64,000 nucleotides of DNA from Reichenbachiella sp. (GTDB lineage: Bacteria; Bacteroidota; Bacteroidia; Cytophagales; Cyclobacteriaceae), in assembly GCF_033344935.1 (NCBI RefSeq), contig NZ_JAWPMM010000001.1, positions 4,770,115 through 4,834,114 on the forward strand. Reading direction: 5' to 3'. Position numbers and translations under genes: made by a program. The notes under the pieces are model-generated. The model did not search any database and was not told the DNA's origin. It saw nothing but the letters and a program-made list of their open reading frames with translations. Positions 9,802 to 17,784 of this stretch are shown one piece after another (position 1 is the stretch's first letter; every line of letters begins with the position of its first letter).

Positions 9802-9832
9802 TTTGCCAATTCTGGCCATTATCGTACCTTTT
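9802..9832 (+). promoter_or_regulatory. promoter for the SiaC-like gene
   Basis: TTTG at 9802-9805, a 19-base spacer, and TACCTTTT at 9825-9832 (seven of eight to TAnnTTTG) form a good Bacteroidota promoter. Transcription would start near 9839, leaving a leader of about 170 bases. Confidence 0.5.
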
Positions 9833-9854
9833 AAGGAACAAAATTCATTTTTAG

Positions 9855-9879
9855 GAGAATCCTGTATTCTCTTTTTTTT
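9855..9879 (+). terminator. attenuator-like hairpin with T-tract in the SiaC leader
   Basis: GAGAAT (9855-9860) pairs with ATTCTC (9866-9871) around a five-base loop, followed directly by eight T residues. The stem is short, so termination would be partial. It lies downstream of the promoter and upstream of the coding sequence, which is the geometry of an attenuator. Confidence 0.35.
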
Positions 9880-9905
9880 AAAAACGGTTGATCTTTGAAG
9901 TTGTA

Positions 9906-10004
9906 ATGGGTGTAACGAACAGGCTTACATACAAGACTGTTTTAGATTACATAAACCGAAAAGACAATTGGGAGACAAACAAGCCTAACCAATTTGAGCG
10001 ATAG
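9906..10004 (+). CDS. possible 32-residue small protein upstream of the SiaC-like gene
   Basis: An ATG at 9906 opens 32 codons ending in TAG at 10002-10004, six bases before the SiaC-like start. The peptide is basic and polar (it begins MGVTNRLTYKTVLDYINRKD) with no signal or membrane segment. Position in the leader and tight spacing favour either a coupled small protein or an upstream ORF that tunes translation. Without comparative data it could be chance; I do not recognise it. Confidence 0.3.
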   Translation: MGVTNRLTYKTVLDYINRKDNWETNKPNQFER

Positions 10005-10010
10005 ATAAAT

Positions 10011-10436
10011 ATGAAAGGTTTTTTTATTAGAGCGACAAGAGTGACCCCCTCGATCTACTTCGATCCAGGAAAAGGGCTACTTGATATTCGAGGCAAATCA
10101 AGCCCGGAAAACCCATTGGTGTTCTACAGATATATCAATGACTCTATCGATCATTTTGGCAAGACAGACAAGGCGGCCATCACTCTAAATGCAGCCTTCG
10201 AGTACTTCAATACCAGCTCGTCCAAATGTATATACATACTCTTCAAGAAATTAAATGACCTTAAAGTAGAACGAGGAAAAGAGATACATATCAATTGGTA
10301 CTACGAAGAAGGTGACGAAGATATGCTGGAAGCAGGCGAAGACCTGAGTTCATTCTTCAACTACGAATTCAACTATGTCGAAATCCCTGAGATAAAAATC
10401 TTAGGAGAAATGAAAGAAGAGTCTTCGGAGAATTAA
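10011..10436 (+). CDS. SiaC-family regulatory phosphoprotein (DUF1987)
   Basis: A 141-residue protein of the DUF1987/SiaC family. The family hallmarks are visible: an ATRVTPSIYFD start, GLLDIRGKSSPEN, and FNTSSSKCIYILF, whose Thr/Ser cluster corresponds to the site phosphorylated by the SiaB kinase and dephosphorylated by the SiaA PP2C phosphatase. In Pseudomonas the unphosphorylated SiaC activates a diguanylate cyclase; in Bacteroidota the partner is not established. Here neither a SiaB (DUF6272) nor a SiaA gene is adjacent, so the protein is an orphan in this window. A strong terminator follows at 10461, so the gene forms a monocistronic unit, apart from the small ORF in its leader. Confidence 0.8.
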   Translation: MKGFFIRATRVTPSIYFDPGKGLLDIRGKSSPENPLVFYRYINDSIDHFGKTDKAAITLNAAFEYFNTSSSKCIYILFKKLNDLKVERGKEIHINWYYEEGDEDMLEAGEDLSSFFNYEFNYVEIPEIKILGEMKEESSEN

Positions 10437-10460
10437 ATCAGAGCATTCTTAAGATATTCT

Positions 10461-10491
10461 AAAGGCCTTGTATATCTACAAGGCCTTTTTT
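10461..10491 (+). terminator. strong intrinsic terminator after the SiaC-like gene
   Basis: AAAGGCCTTGTA (10461-10472) pairs perfectly with TACAAGGCCTTT (10477-10488) around a four-base loop, a 12-bp stem followed by a T-tract. It starts 24 bases after the stop codon. Confidence 0.85.
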
Positions 10492-10660
10492 GAATCTATT
10501 CAATTCACTTTTGGTCGAAAGAGCCAAAAATTCAATCTATCAATTCCTTTGATTCATCGATCATCTCATTTTAGTCATCTAAAACATGGCTCCTATTGGT
10601 CTAATAACTCGTTGTAAACCTTGAATTATCAATAATTCAATTCAACTTTGTTTTGTTGAA

Positions 10661-10694
10661 TTAATTCTATTAATAATAATATTATTAGAATTAA
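10661..10694. repeat. 34-base AT-rich imperfect palindrome
   Basis: TTAATTCTA at 10661-10669 and TAGAATTAA at 10686-10694 are perfect inverted arms, with a second palindromic core AATAATATTATT between them. Just upstream, AATTCAAC and GTTGAATT form another inverted repeat. This could be an operator or a cruciform-prone site before the small transcript at 10747; no protein is assigned. Confidence 0.5.
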
Positions 10695-10746
10695 TTAGTT
10701 ATATAAGTCAATTAAATATTTTTTTAATCCTATAAATCAAACAGCT

Positions 10747-10815
10747 ATGGATCGAGAATATAAATATTTGTTGCTCTATTTTATCGGGTTGGTTTTGCTC
10801 ACAATAGTTAGCTAG
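10747..10815 (+). CDS. possible 22-residue membrane peptide
   Basis: ATG at 10747 opens 22 codons ending in TAG at 10813-10815. The peptide has a charged start (MDREYKY) followed by an uninterrupted hydrophobic stretch of about 15 residues ending in TIVS, the shape of a single transmembrane peptide such as a type I toxin or a small membrane regulator. It lies between an AT-rich palindrome and a strong terminator. No antisense RNA is demonstrated and no homologue is recognised; a structured non-coding RNA is an equal alternative. Confidence 0.35.
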   Translation: MDREYKYLLLYFIGLVLLTIVS

Positions 10816-10882
10816 CCAACTAAAAAATTACCGCTATGGTAAGAATTTCGGAGCGGCTTTTGTCGCTTCGATTCCTGAGCTG

Positions 10883-10913
10883 TCCCGCGCCATTTGGTGC
10901 GGGATATTTTTTT
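10883..10913 (+). terminator. strong intrinsic terminator facing radA
   Basis: TCCCGCGCC (10883-10891) pairs with GGTGCGGGA (10896-10904) around ATTT, nine base pairs with one G-U pair, followed by a run of T residues to 10913. Its tail overlaps the stop codon of radA, which runs the other way. It must serve plus-strand transcripts starting in the 10.5-10.9 kb gap. Confidence 0.8.
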
Positions 10914-12285
10914 AGGACGCTAATTTTCTGAATACCTCAGCAATATTCTGAACCATCACCACTTCAATCTTAAAATTAGCGGCCTCCACCGCTTTCGAAT
11001 TGTTCTTGGAAACAAATATCTTCTTGAACCCTAATTTCTCTGCTTCCGAAATTCGACTCTCAATCCTATTCACAGCTCTTACTTCTCCTCCTAAACCTAT
11101 CTCCCCAGCAAAACAAATGTCAGAACTCACGACCTTTTCTTCATAAGAAGAGACAATTGAAACTGCAATACTCAAATCCAAAGCGGGATCATCAATTTTT
11201 AGCCCCCCAGCTATATTCAAGAATACGTCCTGATTACCCAAACGAAGGCCTCCTCTTTTCTCTAATACAGCTAGGAGCATATTAAGCCGTTTGGCATCGT
11301 AGCCAGTAGTACTTCGTTGAGGTGTGCCATAAGCTGAAGCGCTGACCAACGCTTGAGTCTCAATGAGCAGAGGGCGATTGCCTTCGATCGATGCTCCAAT
11401 AGTCACCCCACTGAGTTCGCTGTCCTTGTGCGCGATCAAAATCTCCGACGGATTAGAAACCTGACGCATGCCAGTACCAGACATTTCATAAATACCCAAT
11501 TCAGAAGTCGATCCAAATCTATTCTTGATCGTTCTCAGGATTCTATAACTCAGATGGCGATCTCCTTCAAACTGGAGTACGGTATCCACCATATGCTCCA
11601 AAACCTTGGGCCCGGCTATAGTACCCTCTTTTGTAATATGACCGATAAGAAATACAGGTACATTTGAGGTCTTTGCAAACTGAAGGAGCTCTGCCGTGCA
11701 TTCGCGAACTTGGCTCACACTTCCAGCGGAGCTATCTACTTTAGATGAAAACAACGTCTGAATAGAATCTATGATAAGAATTTCTGGATTGACCTGCTTG
11801 ATCTGCTGAAAGATATTGTTCAGGGAGGTTTCTGAAAGGAGCAAACAATTGTCTGACTTTGCCTGCATACGCTCTGCGCGCATTTTTATCTGCTGGGGAC
11901 TCTCCTCTCCTGACACATATAATATTTTCTTATTAGGTAGGCCAAGAGCTACTTGTAAAAAAAGAGTAGATTTTCCTATACCTGGTTCTCCTCCTATCAG
12001 CACCAAAGATCCAGGCACAATACCTCCACCCAATACACGATTCAATTCTTCGTCAATTGTCTTGAATCTGACGCTATCCTCTGCCTTTATTTCTTGAATA
12101 GACACGGCCTGATTCGGTCTTGCATTTTTATCCTCCTCGGTCCAAATCTTCGTATTGCTCGTTGTTTGAGTCACCACCTCTTCTACATAAGAATTCCATT
12201 CACCACACGATGGACATTTACCTACCCACTTTGGAGATTGAGCTCCACAATTCTGACAAAAAAAAGCTGTTTTAGTTTTAGCCAT
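10912..12285 (-). CDS. radA: DNA repair protein RadA
   Basis: RadA processes branched recombination intermediates with RecA. All parts are present: an N-terminal C4 zinc finger (Cys10, Cys13, then CPSC near residue 24-27), Walker A GGEPGIGKST at about 98-107, the RadA-specific KNRFG motif followed by STSELG, and a C-terminal Lon-protease-like domain. I choose the start at 12285 because MAKTKTAFFCQNC is the normal beginning; an upstream ATG at 12363 would add 26 unrelated residues. The 457-residue length is standard. The gene is divergent from feoA and shares an intergenic region of about 150 bases. Confidence 0.95.
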   Translation of the reverse strand: MAKTKTAFFCQNCGAQSPKWVGKCPSCGEWNSYVEEVVTQTTSNTKIWTEEDKNARPNQAVSIQEIKAEDSVRFKTIDEELNRVLGGGIVPGSLVLIGGEPGIGKSTLFLQVALGLPNKKILYVSGEESPQQIKMRAERMQAKSDNCLLLSETSLNNIFQQIKQVNPEILIIDSIQTLFSSKVDSSAGSVSQVRECTAELLQFAKTSNVPVFLIGHITKEGTIAGPKVLEHMVDTVLQFEGDRHLSYRILRTIKNRFGSTSELGIYEMSGTGMRQVSNPSEILIAHKDSELSGVTIGASIEGNRPLLIETQALVSASAYGTPQRSTTGYDAKRLNMLLAVLEKRGGLRLGNQDVFLNIAGGLKIDDPALDLSIAVSIVSSYEEKVVSSDICFAGEIGLGGEVRAVNRIESRISEAEKLGFKKIFVSKNNSKAVEAANFKIEVVMVQNIAEVFRKLAS

Positions 12286-12396
12286 AGACACTGAAGTTTG
12301 AAGCGACAATTTAAATTGAATTTCAAAAAGAAATTGCGTTTTTAACCCAATGACTTTTCTCATAAAATTAGACTTGCTGCCTTACGTCAAATCACA

Positions 12397-12433
12397 TACT
12401 TTTGCTCTTATTTTTAATAATTCTAAATAAGAG
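12397..12433 (+). promoter_or_regulatory. feoAB promoter with palindromic operator at the start site
   Basis: TACTTTTG at 12397-12404 is a perfect -7 box; CTTG at 12373-12376 lies 20 bases upstream as a -33 element. Immediately after the -7 box comes a perfect inverted repeat, CTCTTATTT (12405-12413) and AAATAAGAG (12425-12433), spaced by 11 bases. It covers the predicted transcription start and ends five bases before the feoA ATG. An iron-responsive repressor site or an mRNA hairpin masking translation would both fit. Confidence 0.55.
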
Positions 12434-12438
12434 TATTC

Positions 12439-12657
12439 ATGCGATCAGTGGCACAGCTTAGACCAGGCGAGAAAGGAATTGTAAACAATTTTACCAATGA
12501 ATATATCTCTTTGAAATTATTAGAAATGGGTGTACTCCCTGGCACAGAAGTAGAAATGAAATTTTCTGCTCCACTGGGAGACCCGATCTGCATTCGTGTT
12601 TCTGGCTATGATTTGTCTTTAAGGTTAGAAGAGGCGGCAACCATTACTTTATCTTAA
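12439..12657 (+). CDS. feoA: ferrous iron transport protein A
   Basis: A 72-residue SH3-like FeoA protein, cytoplasmic partner of the FeoB iron permease. The family pattern is clear: LRPGEKGIV at the start, LLEMGVLPGTEVE in the middle and the ICIRVSGYDLSLRLEEA end. Length is typical. It is followed six bases later by feoB. The perfect inverted repeat directly upstream suggests that the pair is regulated, presumably by iron. Confidence 0.93.
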   Translation: MRSVAQLRPGEKGIVNNFTNEYISLKLLEMGVLPGTEVEMKFSAPLGDPICIRVSGYDLSLRLEEAATITLS

Positions 12658-12663
12658 TAACCC

Positions 12664-14775
12664 ATGAGCAACGCTTTGTTAAATGTCGCCCTGATTGGCA
12701 ATCCAAACGCAGGTAAAACTTCCATTTTTAATTTGCTCACTGGGATGAACCAAAAGGTGGGTAACTTTCCTGGTGTTACTATGGATAAAGTCAGCGGTAC
12801 GTTCCGACAAAATGGGACTGTGGCTAATGTGATAGACTTACCAGGGACCTATAGTATTTATCCTCGCTCCATGGATGAGCGGGTAGTATTTGATGTGCTT
12901 AGCGACAAAAAAGCACATGACTTCCCTGATAAAATCGTTGTCATTGCAGATGCGTCTAACCTTGAAAGAAATCTCCTACTATTTACGGAAATTCAAGACC
13001 TAGGCCTGCCTACTATACTGGTATTATCCATGCTTGACGTAGCCAATAGAAGTGGACTGAATATAGATCTTAGTGCTTTGGAGGAACAATTCAATACCAC
13101 TGTCTTAACTATAAATGGTAGAACTGGCGAAGGCATTCAAGAACTGAAAGGAGTTTTGTTAGAAGATGTACCTGCATCGAAAAAACTGTTCTACGATATC
13201 AATGAGCTGTCTCCAGAGATCATACCAGTTATTAAGGAGAAATTTGAGCTCGATAATGACTATGTAGCGTATCAATACGCGCAACAAACTTATAGTAAAA
13301 CTTTTTTGAGCAATGACGAAAAGCAATTTATTGCTGACGAGAAAATAAAGTACAATTTTTGTGACCGTCAGTTTCAAACCACTGAAACTGTTGAACGCTA
13401 CAAAATCATCCGTGAGAAACTCTCACACATTGTAACAAAAACCAACCTAGAAACTACTGCCACTCGCAATCAAAAAATAGATAAAATATTGACCCACAAA
13501 GTCTATGGTTACCTCATATTCTTTGTGATTCTCTTCGCCTTGTTTCAGTCCATTTTTGCATGGGCTGAACCCTTTATGGATTACATCGATTTCGGCTTTG
13601 CCAAATTGAGTAGTTGGGCCAAAACTTATTTGCCATCCGGGGTTCTTACTGATCTTATTGCGGAAGGGATTATTCCCGGCCTTGGTGGCGTGGTTATATT
13701 CATTCCTCAGATTGCTCTTCTTTTCTGTTTCATCGCGATCCTTGAAGAATCTGGTTATATGGCTCGTGTGGTTTTTCTAATGGACAAAATCATGAGAAAA
13801 TTTGGGCTCAATGGAAAGAGTGTTGTTCCCTTGATCTCTGGTGTAGCTTGTGCCATCCCTGCGATTATGGCCGCTAGAAATATCGAAAGTTGGAAAGACC
13901 GTATCATAACCATCTTTGTAACTCCATTTATGAGTTGCTCGGCCAGACTCCCTGTCTATGCTATTTTAATCGCCTTGGTTATCCCTAATGAATATCTCTT
14001 TGGCTTTTTAAGTGTACAGGGACTGGCCTTGATGGCGCTATATCTTATCGGTTTTTTTGGCGCCATTTTTTCTGCCCTGTTGATGAAAAAGATTCTAAAG
14101 GTAAAAGAGCAGAGCTATTTCATTATGGAGTTGCCGATTTATCGCTGGCCGAAATGGAAAAATGTTTGGATCACGATTTTTTCAAAAAGCAAAACTTTTG
14201 TATTTGAGGCGGGTAAAATCATTCTTGCCATTTCTATTATCCTTTGGGTACTGGCCTCATACGGCCCAGGAGAAAATTTCACTCAGGCGGATCAAAAAAT
14301 AATGGAAAAGTATCCGGAGTTAAGTGTTGATTCTCCAGAATATGATGATGCCCTGAACGCACATAAACTAGAATATTCTTATGCTGGTTTATTAGGTAAA
14401 TCTATAGAACCAGCCATTCGCCCACTGGGTTATGATTGGAAAATTGGAATAGCACTGATTACTTCTTTTGCGGCAAGAGAAGTTTTTGTTGGTACCATAG
14501 CTACTATATACAGTGTAGGCTCCGAAGCAGAAGACGAGTCCACCATCAAGGACAAATTAAGGGCGGAAATCAATCCCTACACAGGTCAGCCGATGTACTC
14601 CATTGCGCTAGGTGTATCCTTAATGCTGTTTTATGCGTTTGCCATGCAATGCATGAGTACGCTGGCAGTCGTTTATAGAGAAACTAAATCCTGGAAATGG
14701 CCTGTTCTTCAGTTGATCTATATGTCAGCAGTTGCTTATATTTTTGCGTTAATCGCCTATCAATTATTAAGCTAA
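12664..14775 (+). CDS. feoB: ferrous iron permease FeoB
   Basis: A 703-residue Fe(II) transporter of the inner membrane. The N-terminal G domain has G1 GNPNAGKTS (about residues 11-19), the switch region VGNFPGVTM and G3 DLPGTYS; a helical linker follows, then the membrane domain with the two Gate motifs, including CAIPAIMAAR and CSARLPVY. Length is normal for Bacteroidota FeoB without a fused FeoA or FeoC. It lies between feoA and a MutS-like gene that begins three bases after its stop, so the three genes are almost surely one operon. Confidence 0.96.
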   Translation: MSNALLNVALIGNPNAGKTSIFNLLTGMNQKVGNFPGVTMDKVSGTFRQNGTVANVIDLPGTYSIYPRSMDERVVFDVLSDKKAHDFPDKIVVIADASNLERNLLLFTEIQDLGLPTILVLSMLDVANRSGLNIDLSALEEQFNTTVLTINGRTGEGIQELKGVLLEDVPASKKLFYDINELSPEIIPVIKEKFELDNDYVAYQYAQQTYSKTFLSNDEKQFIADEKIKYNFCDRQFQTTETVERYKIIREKLSHIVTKTNLETTATRNQKIDKILTHKVYGYLIFFVILFALFQSIFAWAEPFMDYIDFGFAKLSSWAKTYLPSGVLTDLIAEGIIPGLGGVVIFIPQIALLFCFIAILEESGYMARVVFLMDKIMRKFGLNGKSVVPLISGVACAIPAIMAARNIESWKDRIITIFVTPFMSCSARLPVYAILIALVIPNEYLFGFLSVQGLALMALYLIGFFGAIFSALLMKKILKVKEQSYFIMELPIYRWPKWKNVWITIFSKSKTFVFEAGKIILAISIILWVLASYGPGENFTQADQKIMEKYPELSVDSPEYDDALNAHKLEYSYAGLLGKSIEPAIRPLGYDWKIGIALITSFAAREVFVGTIATIYSVGSEAEDESTIKDKLRAEINPYTGQPMYSIALGVSLMLFYAFAMQCMSTLAVVYRETKSWKWPVLQLIYMSAVAYIFALIAYQLLS

Positions 14776-14778
14776 TAC

Positions 14779-16587
14779 ATGACTGACCATCCTGGAAATT
14801 ACTATGAATCTCGCCTTGAAGAATTAAGACAAAAGTCCGTAGGGCTTGAACAGAATGAGACTCGTCTGTCCTGGATTAGAGTACTCATTTTTTGTGCTTT
14901 TATAGTAGCTGCAGTGTATTTTGCCAATGTCAGGGAAATACAATTGATGATTTTAAGTGTTCTGTTGTTTGTACCTGTTTTTGGTTGGATCATTCAAAAA
15001 CACAATAAGTTCAAGTTTGCCTTAGCCCAGCATCAGTTTTTAGTTGCTATCAATGAAAACGAGCTCAAGAGGGTTTCAGGTAAATTTTCAGACCTAGACG
15101 ACGGTATAGAATACCTCGACACCCACCATTCCTATGCTCCGGATTTGGATTTATTTGGCTCTAATTCCCTTTACCAACTTTTAGTTAGAAGTAAACTGTC
15201 TGGTACTCGGGAAATCATCAAAAATTGGTTGCTTGCTAAATCTTCAAAACCTGAAATAGAAGAACGACAACAGGCTGTTCAAGAACTATCAGAGGATACC
15301 TCCTGGAGACAGAATTTAACTGCCTATGGCTATCATGGGGATCAGCGAAATGCTCAATACACGAATGTCGTTGTTTCATTGGTTCAGTGGATCGACGAAA
15401 ATCTGCGACTCATAGACAATTCCTTTTGGCGTATCATGCGATATTTGATGCCGACAATTTCAGTTAGTATATTATTCGGCATCAATATACTAGGTTGGCC
15501 CTACCAGTGGATTTATTTGCCAATACTAATAAACCTCGGGCTGCTGTCCGTCATTTTCAAGCCTCTTATGGAAGTGACTAATGAGTTTGGCAACATCTCC
15601 TCGTTTCTAAAAGGCTACGAAAAAGTAATCACTGAAATTGAGCAAAAGAATTTTCAATCTCCACTATTGCAGAAGCTGCATAAGCAGCTAAGAACAGATG
15701 AAGACAGTGCATCAAACGCAATCAAATCTCTTCGCAGAATTTTAATGTTTTTATTGAGTCGAGCGAATGTTTTATACCTACCGTTCAACGTTCTATTTTT
15801 ATTAGATGTCAATTGGTTGTCTATGGCGATCAGTTGGAAAAAGAAAAATATAAGTCAGGTAGAAAAATGGTTTGATGCGGTTCATCAGATTGATGCGTTG
15901 AGCGATATCAGTTCCTACTCATTTTCTAATCCTCACTTTTGCTATCCGAAAATATCTACGGAAAACCATTTACTCATTGTAAAAGAAATGGGTCACCCAC
16001 TCATAAAACCTGAGCAACGAATATGCAATGATTTCAGTCTCTCGGGAATTGGCAAGTTAGGGCTTGTTACCGGATCCAACATGTCTGGGAAAAGCACTTT
16101 TCTTCGTACGATTGGAGTTAACCTAGTATTGGCTCAAATGGGAGCGCCTGTGTGTGCCAAAAAATTCGAATGTTCGTTGGTGCAAGTCTTTACAAGTATG
16201 CGAACACAAGACAATCTAGAAGAAAACGTTAGTTCATTTTACGCCGAACTGCAACGATTAAAAAATCTATTGGACCTGTTGAAAAAAGACGAGCCTATAT
16301 TCTATATGCTTGACGAAATACTGAAGGGCACCAATTCGGAAGACCGACACAAAGGGGCACTTTCATTGATTGATCAATTGATTAACGAAAACTGTCGTGG
16401 ACTCATCTCAACGCATGACATTCAGCTGTCTTCTCTGGCTCAAGAACATGCCAATATTCAAAACATGAGTTTCAACAGTACCATCATCAATGATGAAATC
16501 AAATTCGACTACAAACTGTCGTTTGAGCCTTGCAATAGTTTCAACGCAAGCAAGTTGATGGAAAAGATGGGTATCATCAAAAAATAA
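14779..16587 (+). CDS. membrane-anchored MutS-family ATPase
   Basis: A 602-residue protein whose C-terminal third is a MutS ATPase domain: Walker A TGSNMSGKST near residues 433-442, then the MutS-type TSMRTQDNLEENVSSFYAEL stretch, Walker B FYMLDEILKGTNSEDR near 510 and STHD. Unlike MutS1 it has no mismatch-recognition domain, and unlike MutS2 it has no Smr domain. Instead it has two hydrophobic helices at about residues 33-73 and another pair at about 215-260, so it is probably attached to the inner membrane. This MutS-related membrane subfamily is seen in Bacteroidota, with unknown role. Its gene starts three bases after feoB, which is unexpected for a mismatch repair protein. Confidence 0.8.
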   Translation: MTDHPGNYYESRLEELRQKSVGLEQNETRLSWIRVLIFCAFIVAAVYFANVREIQLMILSVLLFVPVFGWIIQKHNKFKFALAQHQFLVAINENELKRVSGKFSDLDDGIEYLDTHHSYAPDLDLFGSNSLYQLLVRSKLSGTREIIKNWLLAKSSKPEIEERQQAVQELSEDTSWRQNLTAYGYHGDQRNAQYTNVVVSLVQWIDENLRLIDNSFWRIMRYLMPTISVSILFGINILGWPYQWIYLPILINLGLLSVIFKPLMEVTNEFGNISSFLKGYEKVITEIEQKNFQSPLLQKLHKQLRTDEDSASNAIKSLRRILMFLLSRANVLYLPFNVLFLLDVNWLSMAISWKKKNISQVEKWFDAVHQIDALSDISSYSFSNPHFCYPKISTENHLLIVKEMGHPLIKPEQRICNDFSLSGIGKLGLVTGSNMSGKSTFLRTIGVNLVLAQMGAPVCAKKFECSLVQVFTSMRTQDNLEENVSSFYAELQRLKNLLDLLKKDEPIFYMLDEILKGTNSEDRHKGALSLIDQLINENCRGLISTHDIQLSSLAQEHANIQNMSFNSTIINDEIKFDYKLSFEPCNSFNASKLMEKMGIIKK

Positions 16588-16617
16588 GAATCGCTTCAAG
16601 GATTGAACAGCCCTGTT

Positions 16618-16625
16618 TAGTTTTG
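16618..16625 (+). promoter_or_regulatory. -7 promoter box for purKE
   Basis: TAGTTTTG matches TAnnTTTG perfectly and is followed by CGCC, as in several other promoters here. The ATG of purK lies 22 bases downstream. A clear -33 element is not visible. Confidence 0.5.
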
Positions 16626-16647
16626 CGCCACACAAGCAAAAAGATAG

Positions 16648-17784
16648 ATGAGTTTCGATCCGAATGTAAAAATTGGTGTTCTCGGTGGTGGTCAGCTGGG
16701 AAGAATGATGATTCAATCAGCCATTGACATTAATCTGGAAATTAAATCAATGGATCCCGATCCCAATGCACCATGTAAATCTATTGCTTCAGAATTTGTG
16801 AATGGCGACATTCGTGATTTCGATCAAGTAATGGCCTTTGGAGATTCTTGCGACATTATTACAGTGGAAATCGAGAATGTAAATATTGAAGCGCTCGAAG
16901 CACTAGAAAAAAAAGGCAAGCAAGTTTACCCTCAACCGCATGCATTAAAGACCATCAAAGATAAAGGCCTTCAAAAGCAGTTTTATCTAGACCATGGCAT
17001 AGCTACATCGAAATTCGTTTTAACCAATTCATTTGAAGACATCCATCAAAACAAGCATTTGCTTCCTGGCGTGCATAAACTAAGAACGGAAGGTTATGAC
17101 GGGCGAGGCGTACAGGTGATCAAAACAGAAGCCGATATTCCTAAAGGATTTGACAAGCCTTCCTTAATTGAAAAATTTGTGGATTATGACCGGGAAATTT
17201 CTGTAATCGTTGCACGTAATGCAAAAGGTGAAATGACTACCTACCCCGTAGTAGAATTGGAATATCATCCGGAAGCCAATCTAGTAGAATTTCTTTTTGC
17301 CCCTTCGAGTTTGTCAGAAGACATTAAAATCAAAGCGCGAGAAATGGCCAAGAAGGTTATTTCCTCTCTAGACATGGTGGGCCTATTAGCAGTGGAGATG
17401 TTCGCCACCAAAGATGGCGAGGTCATCGTGAACGAATGCGCACCACGAACACACAATAGTGGTCATCAAACCATTGAGGGTAATGTTACTTCGCAATTCG
17501 AGCAGCACATTAGAGCAATTTTAAATCTCCCACTGGGAGACACCTCTATTATAGGTGCCTCCGTAATGATAAATTTGCTAGGTGAGGAAGGATATACTGG
17601 GGTTGCTCAATATGAGGGTTTAGAAGAAGCCTTGGAGATTGAAGGGCTTCATGTACATTTGTACGGTAAAAAACTGACAAAACCTTTCAGAAAAATGGGA
17701 CATGTAACTCTGGTTGGTGACAGTTTAGAAAGTTTAAAGACTATAGCACGATCAGTGAAACAATCAATCAAAATCAAAGCATAA
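16648..17784 (+). CDS. purK: N5-carboxyaminoimidazole ribonucleotide synthase
   Basis: PurK is the ATP-grasp enzyme that carboxylates AIR to N5-CAIR with bicarbonate and ATP in purine synthesis. The start IGVLGGGQLGRMM is the family hallmark; further on LRTEGYDGRGVQV, LIEKFVDYDREISVIVAR and NECAPRTHNSGHQTIEG are the expected ATP-grasp and substrate motifs. At 378 residues it is full length. Its stop codon is directly followed by the ATG of purE with no gap, so the two form an operon with probable translational coupling. Confidence 0.95.
   Translation: MSFDPNVKIGVLGGGQLGRMMIQSAIDINLEIKSMDPDPNAPCKSIASEFVNGDIRDFDQVMAFGDSCDIITVEIENVNIEALEALEKKGKQVYPQPHALKTIKDKGLQKQFYLDHGIATSKFVLTNSFEDIHQNKHLLPGVHKLRTEGYDGRGVQVIKTEADIPKGFDKPSLIEKFVDYDREISVIVARNAKGEMTTYPVVELEYHPEANLVEFLFAPSSLSEDIKIKAREMAKKVISSLDMVGLLAVEMFATKDGEVIVNECAPRTHNSGHQTIEGNVTSQFEQHIRAILNLPLGDTSIIGASVMINLLGEEGYTGVAQYEGLEEALEIEGLHVHLYGKKLTKPFRKMGHVTLVGDSLESLKTIARSVKQSIKIKA

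Larger units (their letters stand above)
9694..10010 (+). other. 317-base leader region before the SiaC-like gene
   Basis: The gap holds a weak hairpin just after the lipoprotein stop codon (TTAGG and CCTAA arms at about 9709-9725), a promoter at 9802-9832, a terminator-like hairpin with eight T residues at 9855-9879, a 19-base sequence repeated at 51536-51554, and a 32-codon ORF ending seven bases before the next gene. Together this looks like a regulated leader rather than empty spacer. Confidence 0.45.
10437..10911 (+). other. 475-base gap with AT-rich palindromes and a small transcription unit
   Basis: Between the SiaC-like gene and radA there is no gene of normal size. The region contains the SiaC terminator (10461-10491), two AT-rich inverted repeats (10637-10664 and 10661-10694), a 22-codon hydrophobic ORF (10747-10815), smaller hairpins including CCGCT/AGCGG at about 10831-10856, and a strong terminator at 10883-10913 on the plus strand. 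A terminator that follows no annotated gene implies that something upstream is transcribed. Confidence 0.5.

Noticed and set aside
10661-10694. AT-rich palindrome considered as part of a replication origin
   Set aside because: No DnaA boxes such as TTATCCACA close by and no dnaA, dnaN or gyr genes in the window.
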